From Myxococcota bacterium (GTDB taxonomy: Bacteria > Myxococcota_A > Polyangia > Fen-1088), in NCBI GenBank assembly GCA_025934105.1, contig JAICYS010000009.1:1-51628 (forward strand): a DNA stretch of 51,628 nt, given 5' to 3'. Below are positions 1-8,665 of the stretch, piece by piece (the stretch's first letter is position 1; the number at the start of each line of letters is the position of its first letter). Both the position numbers and the translations under genes were made by a program. Under the pieces are notes generated by a model, which was not told where the DNA came from, searched no databases, and saw only the letters and a program-made list of their open reading frames with translations.

Positions 1-2
1 AG

Positions 3-85
3 TGCGAGGACGGGGACTTGAACCCCGATGGCTGTTAACCGCTAGCACCTCAAGCTAGTGCGTCTACCAGTTCCGCCATCCTCGC
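3..85 (-). tRNA. tRNA-Leu (anticodon GAG)
   Basis: Read on the minus strand this folds as a class II tRNA of 83 nt. A 7-bp acceptor stem (GCGAGGA/TCCTCGC), a D-arm with GGTAGACGC, an anticodon stem CTAGC/GCTAG around the loop TTGAGGT (anticodon GAG), a long variable arm and a T-arm with GTTCAAGTC are all visible. The 3' CCA is not encoded; the discriminator base is A. It should read CUC/CUU leucine codons. Confidence 0.96.
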
Positions 86-99
86 GAGATAACTGCGCG

Positions 100-128
100 T
101 ATCTATGGGACTTCGGTTCCGCTGTCAA
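100..128 (-). promoter_or_regulatory. Promoter of tRNA-Leu
   Basis: On the minus strand a perfect TTGACA (-35, 123-128) is followed after 17 bp by TAGATA (-10, 100-105). The predicted start lies a few bases upstream of the tRNA 5' end at 85. This is a sigma-70-type promoter seen directly in the sequence. Confidence 0.7.
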
Positions 129-249
129 ACATTAAATGGCGCGCGGAACCGACTCGCGCGTTCCCGGTTTCGAAAGGGGCCTCCGACCCCGAGGCTACGG
201 TCGGCCACGGATCCGCCGATGGGACGCCTCACAAGCGAGGGGAAGGGCC

Positions 250-1107
250 ATGGCCAGGACCGCGATCGTGTTCGTGCTGTCCGTTGGGTGGGTCGTGACG
301 GCGATCGGCAACGTCTCCGCCCAGCCGGTGGACGCCGGGGGGACCTCCGAGACTGAAGATGCGCCGCGAGCGCCGCCCGTCGCGCGCAGCGCGAACGACG
401 ATGACCGGCCCTCCGAGCGGCCTCCGGCCATCGACCCAGAGATGCCCCGTCTCCCTCGGCGGCGCCCGCGGTACCCGGCGCCGCCTCGGTCGGGTTGGTA
501 CAGGACCGATGACGGCGAAGATCGCCCCCTTCGCGATCCCAAGTGGGGGTTCGTCTTCGAGGTCGGCGTGGGCGGCGGCGGCGACGACCTGGTCAAGGTG
601 TCGCTGAGCGACGGCAGTTCGCAAACCTTGAGCGCGGGTGACGGCATCGCGCTCTCCCTCGGGCTCATGTACACGCCGCTCTGGATCGACCACACAGTCG
701 GGCTGGGACTGAGCGCGACGGCTGGTTACAAGGGGTGGTCCGTGGGTGGCTCGAACGGAGACATCTCCATCGGCCGCTTCCCGTTGGTGCTGGCCGTCCA
801 CGTGCTGCCGCGGCTCACACCTCGGTGGTTCTTGTTCGGGCGCGGCGGCCTGGACAAGGAGGTGGACGCGTCCTTGTCCGGCAGCGGCATCGCGTCCGGC
901 ACGAACCTGGACTTGACGGCCCAACTGGGCTGGTTCGCGGAGGCCGGCATCTACAGCATCATCGACACCACCCAACAGCGCGGCGCCTGGTCGCTGACGT
1001 TCCGCTACACCCGGCTGACCTACACCGCCAGTGACCCGGCGGCGGGCGACGGCTCCGCGAACGGGGATAGCTTCATGATTTTCAACAACTACTACTACAA
1101 CCCCTGA
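250..1107 (+). CDS. Exported hypothetical protein, probably outer-membrane beta-barrel
   Basis: A 285-residue protein. The start at 250 is preferred over upstream in-frame ATGs because it follows a purine-rich GAGGGGAAGG and begins directly with a signal peptide (MARTAIVFVLSVGWVV, cleavage near VSAQ). A Pro/Arg-rich linker (about residues 30-95) leads into a glycine-rich C-terminal half. That half has alternating polar and hydrophobic strands and many aromatic residues, the look of a small surface or OM beta-barrel. The family is not recognised. It is a single gene, downstream of tRNA-Leu on the opposite strand. The beta-barrel call is inferred from composition only. Confidence 0.7.
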   Translation: MARTAIVFVLSVGWVVTAIGNVSAQPVDAGGTSETEDAPRAPPVARSANDDDRPSERPPAIDPEMPRLPRRRPRYPAPPRSGWYRTDDGEDRPLRDPKWGFVFEVGVGGGGDDLVKVSLSDGSSQTLSAGDGIALSLGLMYTPLWIDHTVGLGLSATAGYKGWSVGGSNGDISIGRFPLVLAVHVLPRLTPRWFLFGRGGLDKEVDASLSGSGIASGTNLDLTAQLGWFAEAGIYSIIDTTQQRGAWSLTFRYTRLTYTASDPAAGDGSANGDSFMIFNNYYYNP

Positions 1108-1234
1108 CCGCGGCCCCGAACCCGCGCCCCGGCCCGCATCGTCGGGCTTCGCCGCGGCGCGATCGCGGCCCGGTCTTGCCCGGATCGGCCAAATCTGGCC
1201 GGGCGTTCGATTCACCCTCCGCTATGATTCCGCG

Positions 1235-2038
1235 ATGTCGGTCGAGAAGCGGAACAGCGTCCGGGTCGGCGGAAAGGGCGCGGTCACCGTGTTCTTCGCG
1301 CACGGGTTCGGCTGCGACAAGAACATGTGGCGCCTGCTGGAGCCGGTGTACGCCGACCGCTATCGGACGGTCGCGTTCGATCACGTGGGAAGCGGCACGT
1401 CCGACCTGTCGGCGTACGACCCGCGCAAGTACGGCGCGCTCCAGGGTTACGCCGCCGACCTGCTCGAGGTCGTGGACGAGTTCGGCACCGACAAGAACGT
1501 CTTCGTCGGCCATTCCGTCAGCGCCATGATCGGCATGCTGGCCGACCTCGAGCAACCCGGCCGGTTCGCGGCCCACCTCATGATTGGCCCCTCGCCCTGC
1601 TACATCAACGACGGCGACTACGTCGGCGGCTTCAACCGGTCCGACATCGATTCCCTGCTCGAGACCCTGGAGAGCAATTATCTCGGCTGGTCCAGCACCA
1701 TGGCGCCGGCCATCATGGGCGCGCCCGATCAACCGCAGCTCGCCGTCGAGCTGACCAACAGCTTCTGCCGCACCGACCCGGAGATCGCCAAGCAGTTCGC
1801 GCGGGTGACGTTCCTGTCCGACAACCGCGCCGACGTGCCGAAGTTGACGGCGCCGACGCTGATTGTGCAATGCGATCAGGACATCATTGCGCCCCTCTCG
1901 GTCGGCCAGTTCCTGCATCGGCATCTGCCGCGCAGCACGCTGGCCGTCATCGACAACGTCGGCCACTGCCCGCAGCTCAGCTCGCCCAGCGCCTGTTCGC
2001 GGGCCATGGACGCTTTCCTGGCCAAGGAGGTTCTCTGA
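1235..2038 (+). CDS. rsbQ: RsbQ-like alpha/beta hydrolase
   Basis: A 267-residue alpha/beta hydrolase that by eye tracks Bacillus RsbQ closely. It has FFAHGFGCDKNMW near the N-terminus, the nucleophile elbow GHSVS (Ser94), the family signature GPSPCYIND, and QCDQDIIAP with Asp216 and GHCPQ with His244 completing the triad. RsbQ activates the PAS-containing phosphatase RsbP in the energy-stress pathway; plant D14/KAI2 receptors share the fold. Here the downstream partner is a PAS histidine kinase, so the hydrolase probably supplies or senses a small ligand for that PAS domain. No Shine-Dalgarno is seen. A TATGAT box at 1223-1228 lies just ahead of the ATG, so the transcript may be leaderless. 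Confidence 0.9.
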   Translation: MSVEKRNSVRVGGKGAVTVFFAHGFGCDKNMWRLLEPVYADRYRTVAFDHVGSGTSDLSAYDPRKYGALQGYAADLLEVVDEFGTDKNVFVGHSVSAMIGMLADLEQPGRFAAHLMIGPSPCYINDGDYVGGFNRSDIDSLLETLESNYLGWSSTMAPAIMGAPDQPQLAVELTNSFCRTDPEIAKQFARVTFLSDNRADVPKLTAPTLIVQCDQDIIAPLSVGQFLHRHLPRSTLAVIDNVGHCPQLSSPSACSRAMDAFLAKEVL

Positions 2039-3216
2039 CCGCGCGGCCCGACGATCCGGCCTTCGCGGCGGCGGTCCTCCAGGTGCTGGACACCGCCGCC
2101 TGCGGCCTGGTGCAAACCGCTGCCGACGGCACGTTCCGCCGCGCCAATCGGCTGTTCTGCCAGTGGCTGGGCTACGCGGCCGACCAGCTCGTCGGCAAGC
2201 GACGGTTTCAAGACCTGCTGACGATCGGCGGCCGCGTCTTTCATCAAACGCACTGGGACCCCCTGCTGCAGATGCAGGGCTCCCTCTCGGAGGTGAAGCT
2301 GGAGTTGGTCGACCACGCCGGGAAGGCCATCCCGGTGGTCGTGAACGCGCTGCGACGGACCGACGGAGACGGCGTGGTGCACGAGATCGCGGTCTACATC
2401 GCGCGCGACCGCGACAAGTACGAACGCGAGCTGTTGATGTCGCGCAAGCGCCTCGAGGTGCTGGTGGCCGACGCCACCAGGCTGCAGGCCGAGTCCAAGG
2501 AACGCGCGCTGTTCGCCGAACAGATGATGGGGATCGTGAGCCACGATCTGCGCAACCCGCTGTCGACGATCCAGACCGGGACCGCGCTGCTGGCCCGGGG
2601 CGCGCTGTCGGCCGGCCAGCAACGGCTGCTGTCGCGCATCTCCAGCGCGACCGACCGGGCCACCCGCCTCATCGCCGACCTGCTGGACTTCACGCAGGCC
2701 CGGCTGGGCAGCGGGCTGGCGGTGATGCGGCAGCCGATCGATCTGCACGCCGCGGTGGCCGAGGCGGTCGAGGACCTGCGGCTCGCCTACCCGGGCCGCG
2801 GGCTGGTTCACGAACAGATCGGCGACGGAACCTGCCTGGCGGACGCCAACCGACTGGCGCAGCTGGTCGGCAACCTGGTCTCGAACGCCATGACCTACGG
2901 CGCGCCGGACTCACCGGTCCGCGTGGTCTCGCGTGGCGACGAGAGCTACTTTTCGATCTCCGTTCACAACCAAGGCCCGCCCATTCCGCCGGAGGTCCTG
3001 CCTCACGTCTTTCAGCCGATGTCGCGCGGAACCGAGGCCGGTCGGGCCACGCGTAGCGTCGGGCTGGGCCTCTACATCGTCAGCGAGATCGCCCGCGCGC
3101 ACGGCGGCCGCACCACGGTCGCGTCCGCGCCCGGAGAAGGCACCACCTTCGTGACCATCCTTCCGCGGACGCCGGAGCTCGCGCCGGCCGCCGCCGCCGA
3201 TCAGGACAGCCGGTAA
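2035..3216 (+). CDS. PAS-domain sensor histidine kinase coupled to rsbQ
   Basis: A protein of about 393 residues. An N-terminal PAS domain (LDTAACGLVQTAADGTF, then CQWLGY) is followed by a coiled coil, an HisKA domain with VSHDLRNPL as the phosphoacceptor H-box, and a HATPase domain with an N-box (NLVSNAMTYGA), an FQPMSRG region and a GLGLYIVSEI G-box. The PAS domain starts only about 15 residues in and no ATG is available. The best-placed start is CTG at 2035, four bases after AAGGAGG (2024-2030) and overlapping the rsbQ stop as CTGA. The next choice is GTG at 2083. The kinase is probably cytoplasmic and co-translated with the hydrolase. No cognate response regulator is adjacent. Confidence 0.88.
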   Translation: MTARPDDPAFAAAVLQVLDTAACGLVQTAADGTFRRANRLFCQWLGYAADQLVGKRRFQDLLTIGGRVFHQTHWDPLLQMQGSLSEVKLELVDHAGKAIPVVVNALRRTDGDGVVHEIAVYIARDRDKYERELLMSRKRLEVLVADATRLQAESKERALFAEQMMGIVSHDLRNPLSTIQTGTALLARGALSAGQQRLLSRISSATDRATRLIADLLDFTQARLGSGLAVMRQPIDLHAAVAEAVEDLRLAYPGRGLVHEQIGDGTCLADANRLAQLVGNLVSNAMTYGAPDSPVRVVSRGDESYFSISVHNQGPPIPPEVLPHVFQPMSRGTEAGRATRSVGLGLYIVSEIARAHGGRTTVASAPGEGTTFVTILPRTPELAPAAAADQDSR

Positions 3217-4301
3217 ATTCCGTCGACGACGTGCCAGGTCGCGACGACCGTCAGCTCGACGAGCTTCTCGGTGCGCTCGCTGTCGCGCACGACCATGTGC
3301 TCGGCGGTGCACAGCGCCTGAAGCTGGCGCAAGAACCGCACGATCACCCGCTTGTCCGAATCGGCGATCCAGCGGCTGATGCGGTCGACCAGCATGTTCT
3401 GGTGTTGCTGGATGAAGCGGGCCGCCGACTGCGCGTTGGCGGTGAGCGCCGACAGACCGCGCCCGGAGGCGCCGCGCTGGCCGGGCCGCCGCTCGAAGAT
3501 CTCGAGCAGGTCCTTGCGGTACTCGAGGATGTCCTGATCCAGCGCGTCGCCGATGTCGAAGTACTCGGCGACCGTCTCTTTCAGCTCGGTGTAGGGGACG
3601 CGCAGCCCCAGCCGCACGTTGGGCGGGTTGCCGCGGCAGGCGCCCTCGATGCCGACGATCCGATCGACGTACTCCAGCTTGGCGAACGCCACCTGCCAGT
3701 CGCGATAGCGCCGCCGCCAGGGGCCGCCCTCCAGCCAGACGGCGAACGTCTCGGCCCAGTCCTCGTCCGGGTGCTTCTGCGCGTAGTGGTACATGCCCGC
3801 GCGGTGCAGGTAACGGACGTAGTCGCGGCTCCACGGGTTCGGGTTGTAGACGTCGCGGTACGGGCGGCGGAAATCGCCGAACGTCTGGGTCCAGTCGCGC
3901 CGCCGCCATAGCTCGAACGCGTAATTGATGGCGTGCCCGGCTTCGTGCCGCAGGTACATCAACACCTCTTCGCGCGTGTATTCGAAGAGGTGATCGTTGA
4001 CCAATCCCCACAGCTCCGGGTTGGCCAGGTACCACGGGATGTTCACGCTGACCGCGCGGTCCGCGGTCCAAAAGTCGTCGTCGCCCAGATAGAACGCCGG
4101 GACGAACGTGATCCCTTTCGCGCGCAGCTCGCCGATCACCTGCTCGACACACTCCGCGAGCGTTCCCTGCGGGCGCAGCTCCAGATCGCAGATGCGCGTG
4201 GCGAGCAGCTTCTGCTGGCCGACCTCGCGCAGCACGGTGGTCGGCAGCACCGGCACGCCGCGGGACGATCTCTGCCGGGTGCGAAGCGCCGCGACGGCCA
4301 T
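3201..4301 (-). CDS. Putative zinc-binding metallopeptidase
   Basis: A 366-residue protein with the gluzincin-like motif HEAGH (His119, Glu120, His123) and a downstream DWAETFAVWL segment whose Glu184 is the likely third zinc ligand. The family is the putative zinc metallopeptidases common in Myxococcota and other environmental bacteria; substrates are unknown to me. There is no signal peptide. The ATG follows GAAAGG at good spacing. Its 3' end overlaps the end of the PAS kinase by 16 bp (convergent). The 206-bp gap to the divergent CPBP gene is AT-richer than its surroundings and must hold both promoters; TATCAT at 4393-4398 is a possible plus-strand -10. Confidence 0.82.
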   Translation of the reverse strand: MAVAALRTRQRSSRGVPVLPTTVLREVGQQKLLATRICDLELRPQGTLAECVEQVIGELRAKGITFVPAFYLGDDDFWTADRAVSVNIPWYLANPELWGLVNDHLFEYTREEVLMYLRHEAGHAINYAFELWRRRDWTQTFGDFRRPYRDVYNPNPWSRDYVRYLHRAGMYHYAQKHPDEDWAETFAVWLEGGPWRRRYRDWQVAFAKLEYVDRIVGIEGACRGNPPNVRLGLRVPYTELKETVAEYFDIGDALDQDILEYRKDLLEIFERRPGQRGASGRGLSALTANAQSAARFIQQHQNMLVDRISRWIADSDKRVIVRFLRQLQALCTAEHMVVRDSERTEKLVELTVVATWHVVDGIYRLS

Positions 4302-4507
4302 GGCGACCTTTCGTTTATCATGCCCCCCGCCCCTCAGCCCGGCAAAACCAGCACGAAAAATATTCCCGGATTCTTGGCGCCTACCAGATTGATATCATTT
4401 GGTTATCTAGCACCCGAAGTGCGTCCAGGAAGTTCCCGTGGGGAAGAGCCGGAAATGCCGTAATATGACGGCGAGCCGCGCCATGCTGTGCGAAGGAAAG
4501 GCTGTCT

Positions 4508-5068
4508 TTGCGCGGGTCTAGCTGGTCCAGAGCGGCCCTGGTCATGGCGGTCTACCTGGTGCTCGGGGCGGCCGCCCTGGTGTGGGGAAACCTGCGTGGC
4601 CAGCCGGACGTCTGGCGCCTGGGCGCGCACGAGCCGGCGCTGGCAATGACCTTCGCCAGCCTGGTCTGCGGCCTGGCGGCGGGCGCCCTGCTGGTCTTCC
4701 TGTCGCGGCTGGCGCTCTACCGGTTCGAATGGTCGCGGGCTCTTCACCGGGAGCTGCGGGACATGCTGTTCCCGCTCACCGAGGTCGAGATCATCGTGCT
4801 GGCCGCCGCCTCGTCGGTCGGTGAAGAGCTGTTTTTTCGCGGGGCGTTGATGCCCGCCGTCGGGCTGGTGCTCTCGAGCGCCATCTTCGCGCTGCTCCAC
4901 ATCGGCCCCAAGGCCCGGCACCTCCCCTGGACGGCGAGCTCGTTCGGGGCGGGCCTGTTGTTCGGCGCCATCTTTCTCTGGACGGGCGACCTGACGGGCC
5001 CGGTCCTGGCGCATTTCCTGGTGAATTTCCTCAACCTGCGCCACGTCGCCGAAGTCGAGCTGCGGTAA
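4508..5068 (+). CDS. CPBP-family intramembrane metalloprotease (CAAX/Abi type)
   Basis: A 186-residue membrane protein with all three signatures of the CPBP (Abi, type II CAAX protease) family: EELFFRG (Glu106, Glu107, Arg111), FALLH (Phe127, His131) and HFLVN (His169, Asn173). Four or more hydrophobic segments are visible. Members cleave prenylated peptides or act in bacteriocin self-immunity and signalling; the substrate here is unknown. The start is TTG at 4508, after an AAGGAAAGG stretch. It is a single gene. Confidence 0.87.
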   Translation: MRGSSWSRAALVMAVYLVLGAAALVWGNLRGQPDVWRLGAHEPALAMTFASLVCGLAAGALLVFLSRLALYRFEWSRALHRELRDMLFPLTEVEIIVLAAASSVGEELFFRGALMPAVGLVLSSAIFALLHIGPKARHLPWTASSFGAGLLFGAIFLWTGDLTGPVLAHFLVNFLNLRHVAEVELR

Positions 5069-5095
5069 CCCTCGCCCGATGCGGCTCGCTTGACC

Positions 5096-5142
5096 GCCGG
5101 CCGAGCATCCCGCCGCTGGCTGCGCCGGACTGGCCGGCTTTT
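5096..5142 (+). terminator. Possible intrinsic terminator after CPBP gene
   Basis: A perfect 7-bp inverted repeat, GCCGGCC (5096-5102) and GGCCGGC (5132-5138), is followed directly by TTTT. The 29-nt loop is long and itself GC-rich, so the fold is uncertain. The position, 27 bp after the CPBP stop, suits a terminator. Nothing else stands out in the rest of the gap to 5335, apart from the GGAGGAG ribosome-binding site before the next gene. Confidence 0.35.
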
Positions 5143-5334
5143 CGGCGGCCGTGCGTGGACCCAACGACATGGCGCGTCAGTAAAGACCCGCACCCCTTGC
5201 GGAAATTTCTTCACAAACCCGGCCGACGGAACAGCTAGAGAGACGAGGCAGCGCTGTCAGGCGCCCGCCCCTCCCAGGGTCCCGCCCGGAAAACGTTCCC
5301 AAGAGCTCGCGCAACCGAGCTGGAGGAGTCAGCC

Positions 5335-7161
5335 ATGAAGCGGCCGCTCGACCGTCACGAACCCGCCCCAGCGCCCCGGCGCGGCGGCCTACGTTTGGTG
5401 GCGGCCTCATTATTTGGGCTCGCCGCCGTGTCGGCGGGATGCGTGGGAAAGATCGACGGCGGCACGCCCGGGCTGGCTAGCTCCACCGGCAACGGCACCA
5501 CGGGCGGCCCGACCGGCTCGGGCAGCGGCGGTGCGGGGGCCGGTCCGGGCGGCGGCACCACCCAGGGCACGACCGGCCTGGGCGGCGATCCGTACGCGAT
5601 TCCCGCGTCGCCGCCGGTCGCCGCGGTGGTCGCGACGCCTCGGCTGGCGCGGCTCAGCCGGCAGCAGTGGTCGAACGCCGTCCGGGACCTGCTCAAGCTG
5701 CAGGACATCTCCGACATCGACGCGATGGTCAGCGGCGACGCGCTCATCGGGTTCGACGACGAAGCCGACGCCCTCTACGTCACCGAGCAGCTTCGCTCGC
5801 AGCTGTTCGACGCCTCGGAAAAGCTGGCCGACAAGGTCACCGGCGACTCGACGGCCCTGGCCAAGCTGGTTCCCGCCGGCGCCCCGACGGACACCGCCGG
5901 CAAGGCCAAGGCGTTCATCACCGCCTTCGGCCAGCGCGCGTTCCGCCGGCCGCTGACGGACGCGGAGGTGACCACGCATCTCGGCCTCTTCAATCAGGGG
6001 CCGACGCTGTACCCGGGCGTCGACGCCTTCAACGCGGGCGCCAGCCTGGTCATCCAGGCGATGTTGCAATCGCCCTATTTCCTCTACCGGACCGAGCTCG
6101 GCACGGCGGCCCCCGGCGCCACCAAGGTGCCCCTCAACGACTGGGAGGTGGGCGCCAAGCTGGCGCTCGCGATCACCAACACCATCCCCGACGACACGAT
6201 GCTGGCCGCCGCGATGGCTGGCCAGCTGCACGACCCGGCCGGCATCGCCGCGCAAGCCAAGCGGCTGCTCGACGGCCCCAACGGGACGGCGGGCCTCAGC
6301 AACTTCAACCTGCAGGTCTATCGGTTGGGGACGTACGACGGCATCACGCGCGATCCGACGGTGTTCCCGAACTTCGACCCGAACTCGCCCGCCGCGATGA
6401 AGCAGGAGGTGCTGCAGTTCCTCAACTGGATCTTCGCGCAAGGGCGCGGGGTCAAGGACTTCTACACGACGCCCGTCGGGTTCGTGAACAGCCAGCTGGC
6501 CCCGCTGTACGGGCTTTCCGGCAGCTACTCCAGCGACCCGACGATGCTGACCAAGGTCGACCTCGATCCCAGCCAGCGGTCGGGCCTGCTCACCCAGGCG
6601 GGCTTCCTGTCGTCCTACATCTCCGTCGGCAACGAGCCCGACATCATCCACCGCGGCGTGTTCATCGCCGAGCGGCTGTTGTGCAAGACGCTGCCCCCCC
6701 CCAGCCCGGCCGCGGCCGGCGTGGCCATCCCCGTGACGCCCGGCCTCACCAACCGCCAGCGGGTCGAGATGACCACCGGCAAGGGGACCTGCGGCGAGGC
6801 CTGCCACGCCGTGCTGTTCAACCCGCTGGGATACGCGTTCGAGAACTTCGACGCCATCGGCGAGTATCGGACCACCGACCAGGGTCAGACGGTCAACGCC
6901 GCGGACAGCTACACGCTGGACGGGCAGGTCCAGAGCTTCAACAACGGCGTCGACCTCTCGCGGCTCCTGGCCAACGCCAAGGAGACGCACAGCTGCTACG
7001 TGCAGAACATGATGAGCTACCTCGACGGCCGGCAGCTGACCGATCAGGACCAGGCCACGGTCGACTACTACGCGCGGTTGTCGCGCGCGGGGATGGTCGA
7101 CCTCCACGACCTCGAGCTGAACATCGTGACCAGCGACGCGTTCCTCAACCGCCTTCCGTGA
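5335..7161 (+). CDS. DUF1592/DUF1588-family lipoprotein (planctomycete-type multidomain)
   Basis: A 608-residue protein with an arginine-rich N-terminus and lipoprotein signal (lipobox SAGC) and a Gly/Ser/Thr linker (residues about 45-85). The DUF1587/1595/1592/1588/1585 string follows: LARLSRQQWSNAVRDLL, AFGQRAFRRPLTDAE, FYTTPVGFVNSQLAPLYGL, HRGVFIAERLLC, and NPLGYAFENFDAIGEYR. The family is paired with DUF1552 in Planctomycetes, Verrucomicrobia and Myxococcota, and is thought to be surface or periplasmic, with a haem-like CXXCH. Here that motif is CGEACH, with three rather than two residues between the cysteines. A strong GGAGGAG ribosome-binding site precedes the ATG. It forms an operon with the DUF1552 gene 10 bp downstream. 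Confidence 0.88.
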   Translation: MKRPLDRHEPAPAPRRGGLRLVAASLFGLAAVSAGCVGKIDGGTPGLASSTGNGTTGGPTGSGSGGAGAGPGGGTTQGTTGLGGDPYAIPASPPVAAVVATPRLARLSRQQWSNAVRDLLKLQDISDIDAMVSGDALIGFDDEADALYVTEQLRSQLFDASEKLADKVTGDSTALAKLVPAGAPTDTAGKAKAFITAFGQRAFRRPLTDAEVTTHLGLFNQGPTLYPGVDAFNAGASLVIQAMLQSPYFLYRTELGTAAPGATKVPLNDWEVGAKLALAITNTIPDDTMLAAAMAGQLHDPAGIAAQAKRLLDGPNGTAGLSNFNLQVYRLGTYDGITRDPTVFPNFDPNSPAAMKQEVLQFLNWIFAQGRGVKDFYTTPVGFVNSQLAPLYGLSGSYSSDPTMLTKVDLDPSQRSGLLTQAGFLSSYISVGNEPDIIHRGVFIAERLLCKTLPPPSPAAAGVAIPVTPGLTNRQRVEMTTGKGTCGEACHAVLFNPLGYAFENFDAIGEYRTTDQGQTVNAADSYTLDGQVQSFNNGVDLSRLLANAKETHSCYVQNMMSYLDGRQLTDQDQATVDYYARLSRAGMVDLHDLELNIVTSDAFLNRLP

Positions 7162-7171
7162 GACCGCCGCC

Positions 7172-8659
7172 ATGAAGAAAACAGACTCGAACCCCTTCGT
7201 GATGAATCGCCGGTTGGTCCTGCGTGGCGCGGGCGGGCTGATGCTCGGCCTGCCGCTGCTGGAGACCTTCATGCCCCGCAAGGCGTCGGCGCAGACAGCC
7301 ACCCGTTCGCCGTTCGTCCTCATCGTGGTGGGCGACAACGGCGTCGTCCAGGCCGGCGTCAACTTGAGCGGCGGCGGCGAGCCGGAGATGTTCTGGCCGA
7401 CGGCGACGGGCACGCTGACCAAGGACAAGATGGCCGCCGACAAGGCCACCCGCTCGACCGGCGAGCTGTCCGACTACGCCGACAAGCTGCTCATCGTCCG
7501 CGGCATCAACCTGCCGTTCAGCTCGACCGGCTGCTCGCACTCGGCGGCGGACGCGCAGATCCTCACCGGCGCCAAGATCACCTCCGGCAGCACCAACTGC
7601 AAGGCCATGGGGATCTCCGTCGATACGGCCATCGCGCAGGCCCAGAATCCGCCGGGCCGCGACCCGCTGGTGTGCCACGCCGGCATGTTCTCGCCGGGCG
7701 GCACCGGCTTCGACATCCCCGGCTACGTCTCGTACATCACGCCGCAGCAGCCGCGGGTTTACATCGACTCGCCCTACAAGGCATACCAGCAGATCATCGG
7801 CGTGATCGGCAATGGCACCACGAGCACCTCGGCGGAGGCGCAGGCGCAGATGCTGCGGGCCAACCGCAGCAAGAGCATCAACGACCTGCTTCGCCCGCAG
7901 ATTCAGGCGCTCCTGAACCGAACCGATCTGAGCCAGAGCGACCGCGATCGGCTGAATCAGCACCTCACCGCGATCCGCGACATCGAGGTGCAGATGACGA
8001 CCAGCACCACCATCACGGTGCCGGACGCGGACGTCTCGACGATGAAGAGCATCGACCCCAAGCCCTACGACCAGAGCACGCGCGACACGGCCGTGAAGCT
8101 CTTCATGGAGCTGATGGCCTTCTCCGCCGCCGCCGACTACAGCCGCGTGGCGGTCCTGAAGATCGGCGATCGCATCGACGACCACCTCTACACGTACATG
8201 GGCCAGTCGGCGAAGTTCCACGACGTGTCGCACCGCCAGGTGCCGAACGCGGTCAACTTCCACAACTACATCGACCGCATGATGCTCAACTACTTCAAGT
8301 ATCTGCTGGACACGGTGTCGCAGTACAACACGCCGACGGGACCGCTGATGGATCAGGGGGTCACGATCTACACGAACCAGTGCGCGACCGGCGCCCACTC
8401 GTTCAGCAACATCCCGTGGATCCAGGCCGGGACCGCCAACGGCTACTTCAAGCAGGGGCAGTACGTGGTGGTCGGCAGCGGCCAGCAACCGGGCGGCAGC
8501 CAGGACGGCAAGGGCGGCGACGGGTCGATGTCGGGCATCAACAAGACGATGAACACCCTGCTGACCGCGGCCGGCGTCACCAAGACCGGCGGCGCGCCCA
8601 CCGACAATTTCGGCGACTCCTCGCTGCCCAAGGGGCTGCTGTCCGAAATGCTCGCCTGA
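7172..8659 (+). CDS. DUF1552 protein with Tat signal
   Basis: A 495-residue protein with a twin-arginine export signal (NRRLVLRGAGGLMLGLPLLE, residues about 11-30). The DUF1552 body follows (FVLIVVGDNGVVQ, GVNLPFSSTGCSHSAADAQILTG, LKIGDRIDDHLYTYMG). DUF1552 belongs to a sulfatase/DUF1501-like periplasmic group whose activity is not established. The gene lies 10 bp after its usual partner, so the pair is co-transcribed and probably forms a periplasmic or cell-surface complex. It converges on the TonB gene with a 6-bp gap. Confidence 0.9.
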   Translation: MKKTDSNPFVMNRRLVLRGAGGLMLGLPLLETFMPRKASAQTATRSPFVLIVVGDNGVVQAGVNLSGGGEPEMFWPTATGTLTKDKMAADKATRSTGELSDYADKLLIVRGINLPFSSTGCSHSAADAQILTGAKITSGSTNCKAMGISVDTAIAQAQNPPGRDPLVCHAGMFSPGGTGFDIPGYVSYITPQQPRVYIDSPYKAYQQIIGVIGNGTTSTSAEAQAQMLRANRSKSINDLLRPQIQALLNRTDLSQSDRDRLNQHLTAIRDIEVQMTTSTTITVPDADVSTMKSIDPKPYDQSTRDTAVKLFMELMAFSAAADYSRVAVLKIGDRIDDHLYTYMGQSAKFHDVSHRQVPNAVNFHNYIDRMMLNYFKYLLDTVSQYNTPTGPLMDQGVTIYTNQCATGAHSFSNIPWIQAGTANGYFKQGQYVVVGSGQQPGGSQDGKGGDGSMSGINKTMNTLLTAAGVTKTGGAPTDNFGDSSLPKGLLSEMLA

Positions 8660-8665
8660 CCGTCG

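Noticed and set aside
3201-4301. HEAGH metallopeptidase as the toxin partner of the P47 proteins
   Set aside because: It lies about 40 kb from the P47 operon, has no neurotoxin-like translocation or binding domain, and fits a general metallopeptidase family.
5410-7449. 679-codon minus-strand frame opposite the DUF1592 gene
   Set aside because: Antisense shadow; no ribosome-binding site or domain, and the plus-strand protein is a well-marked family.
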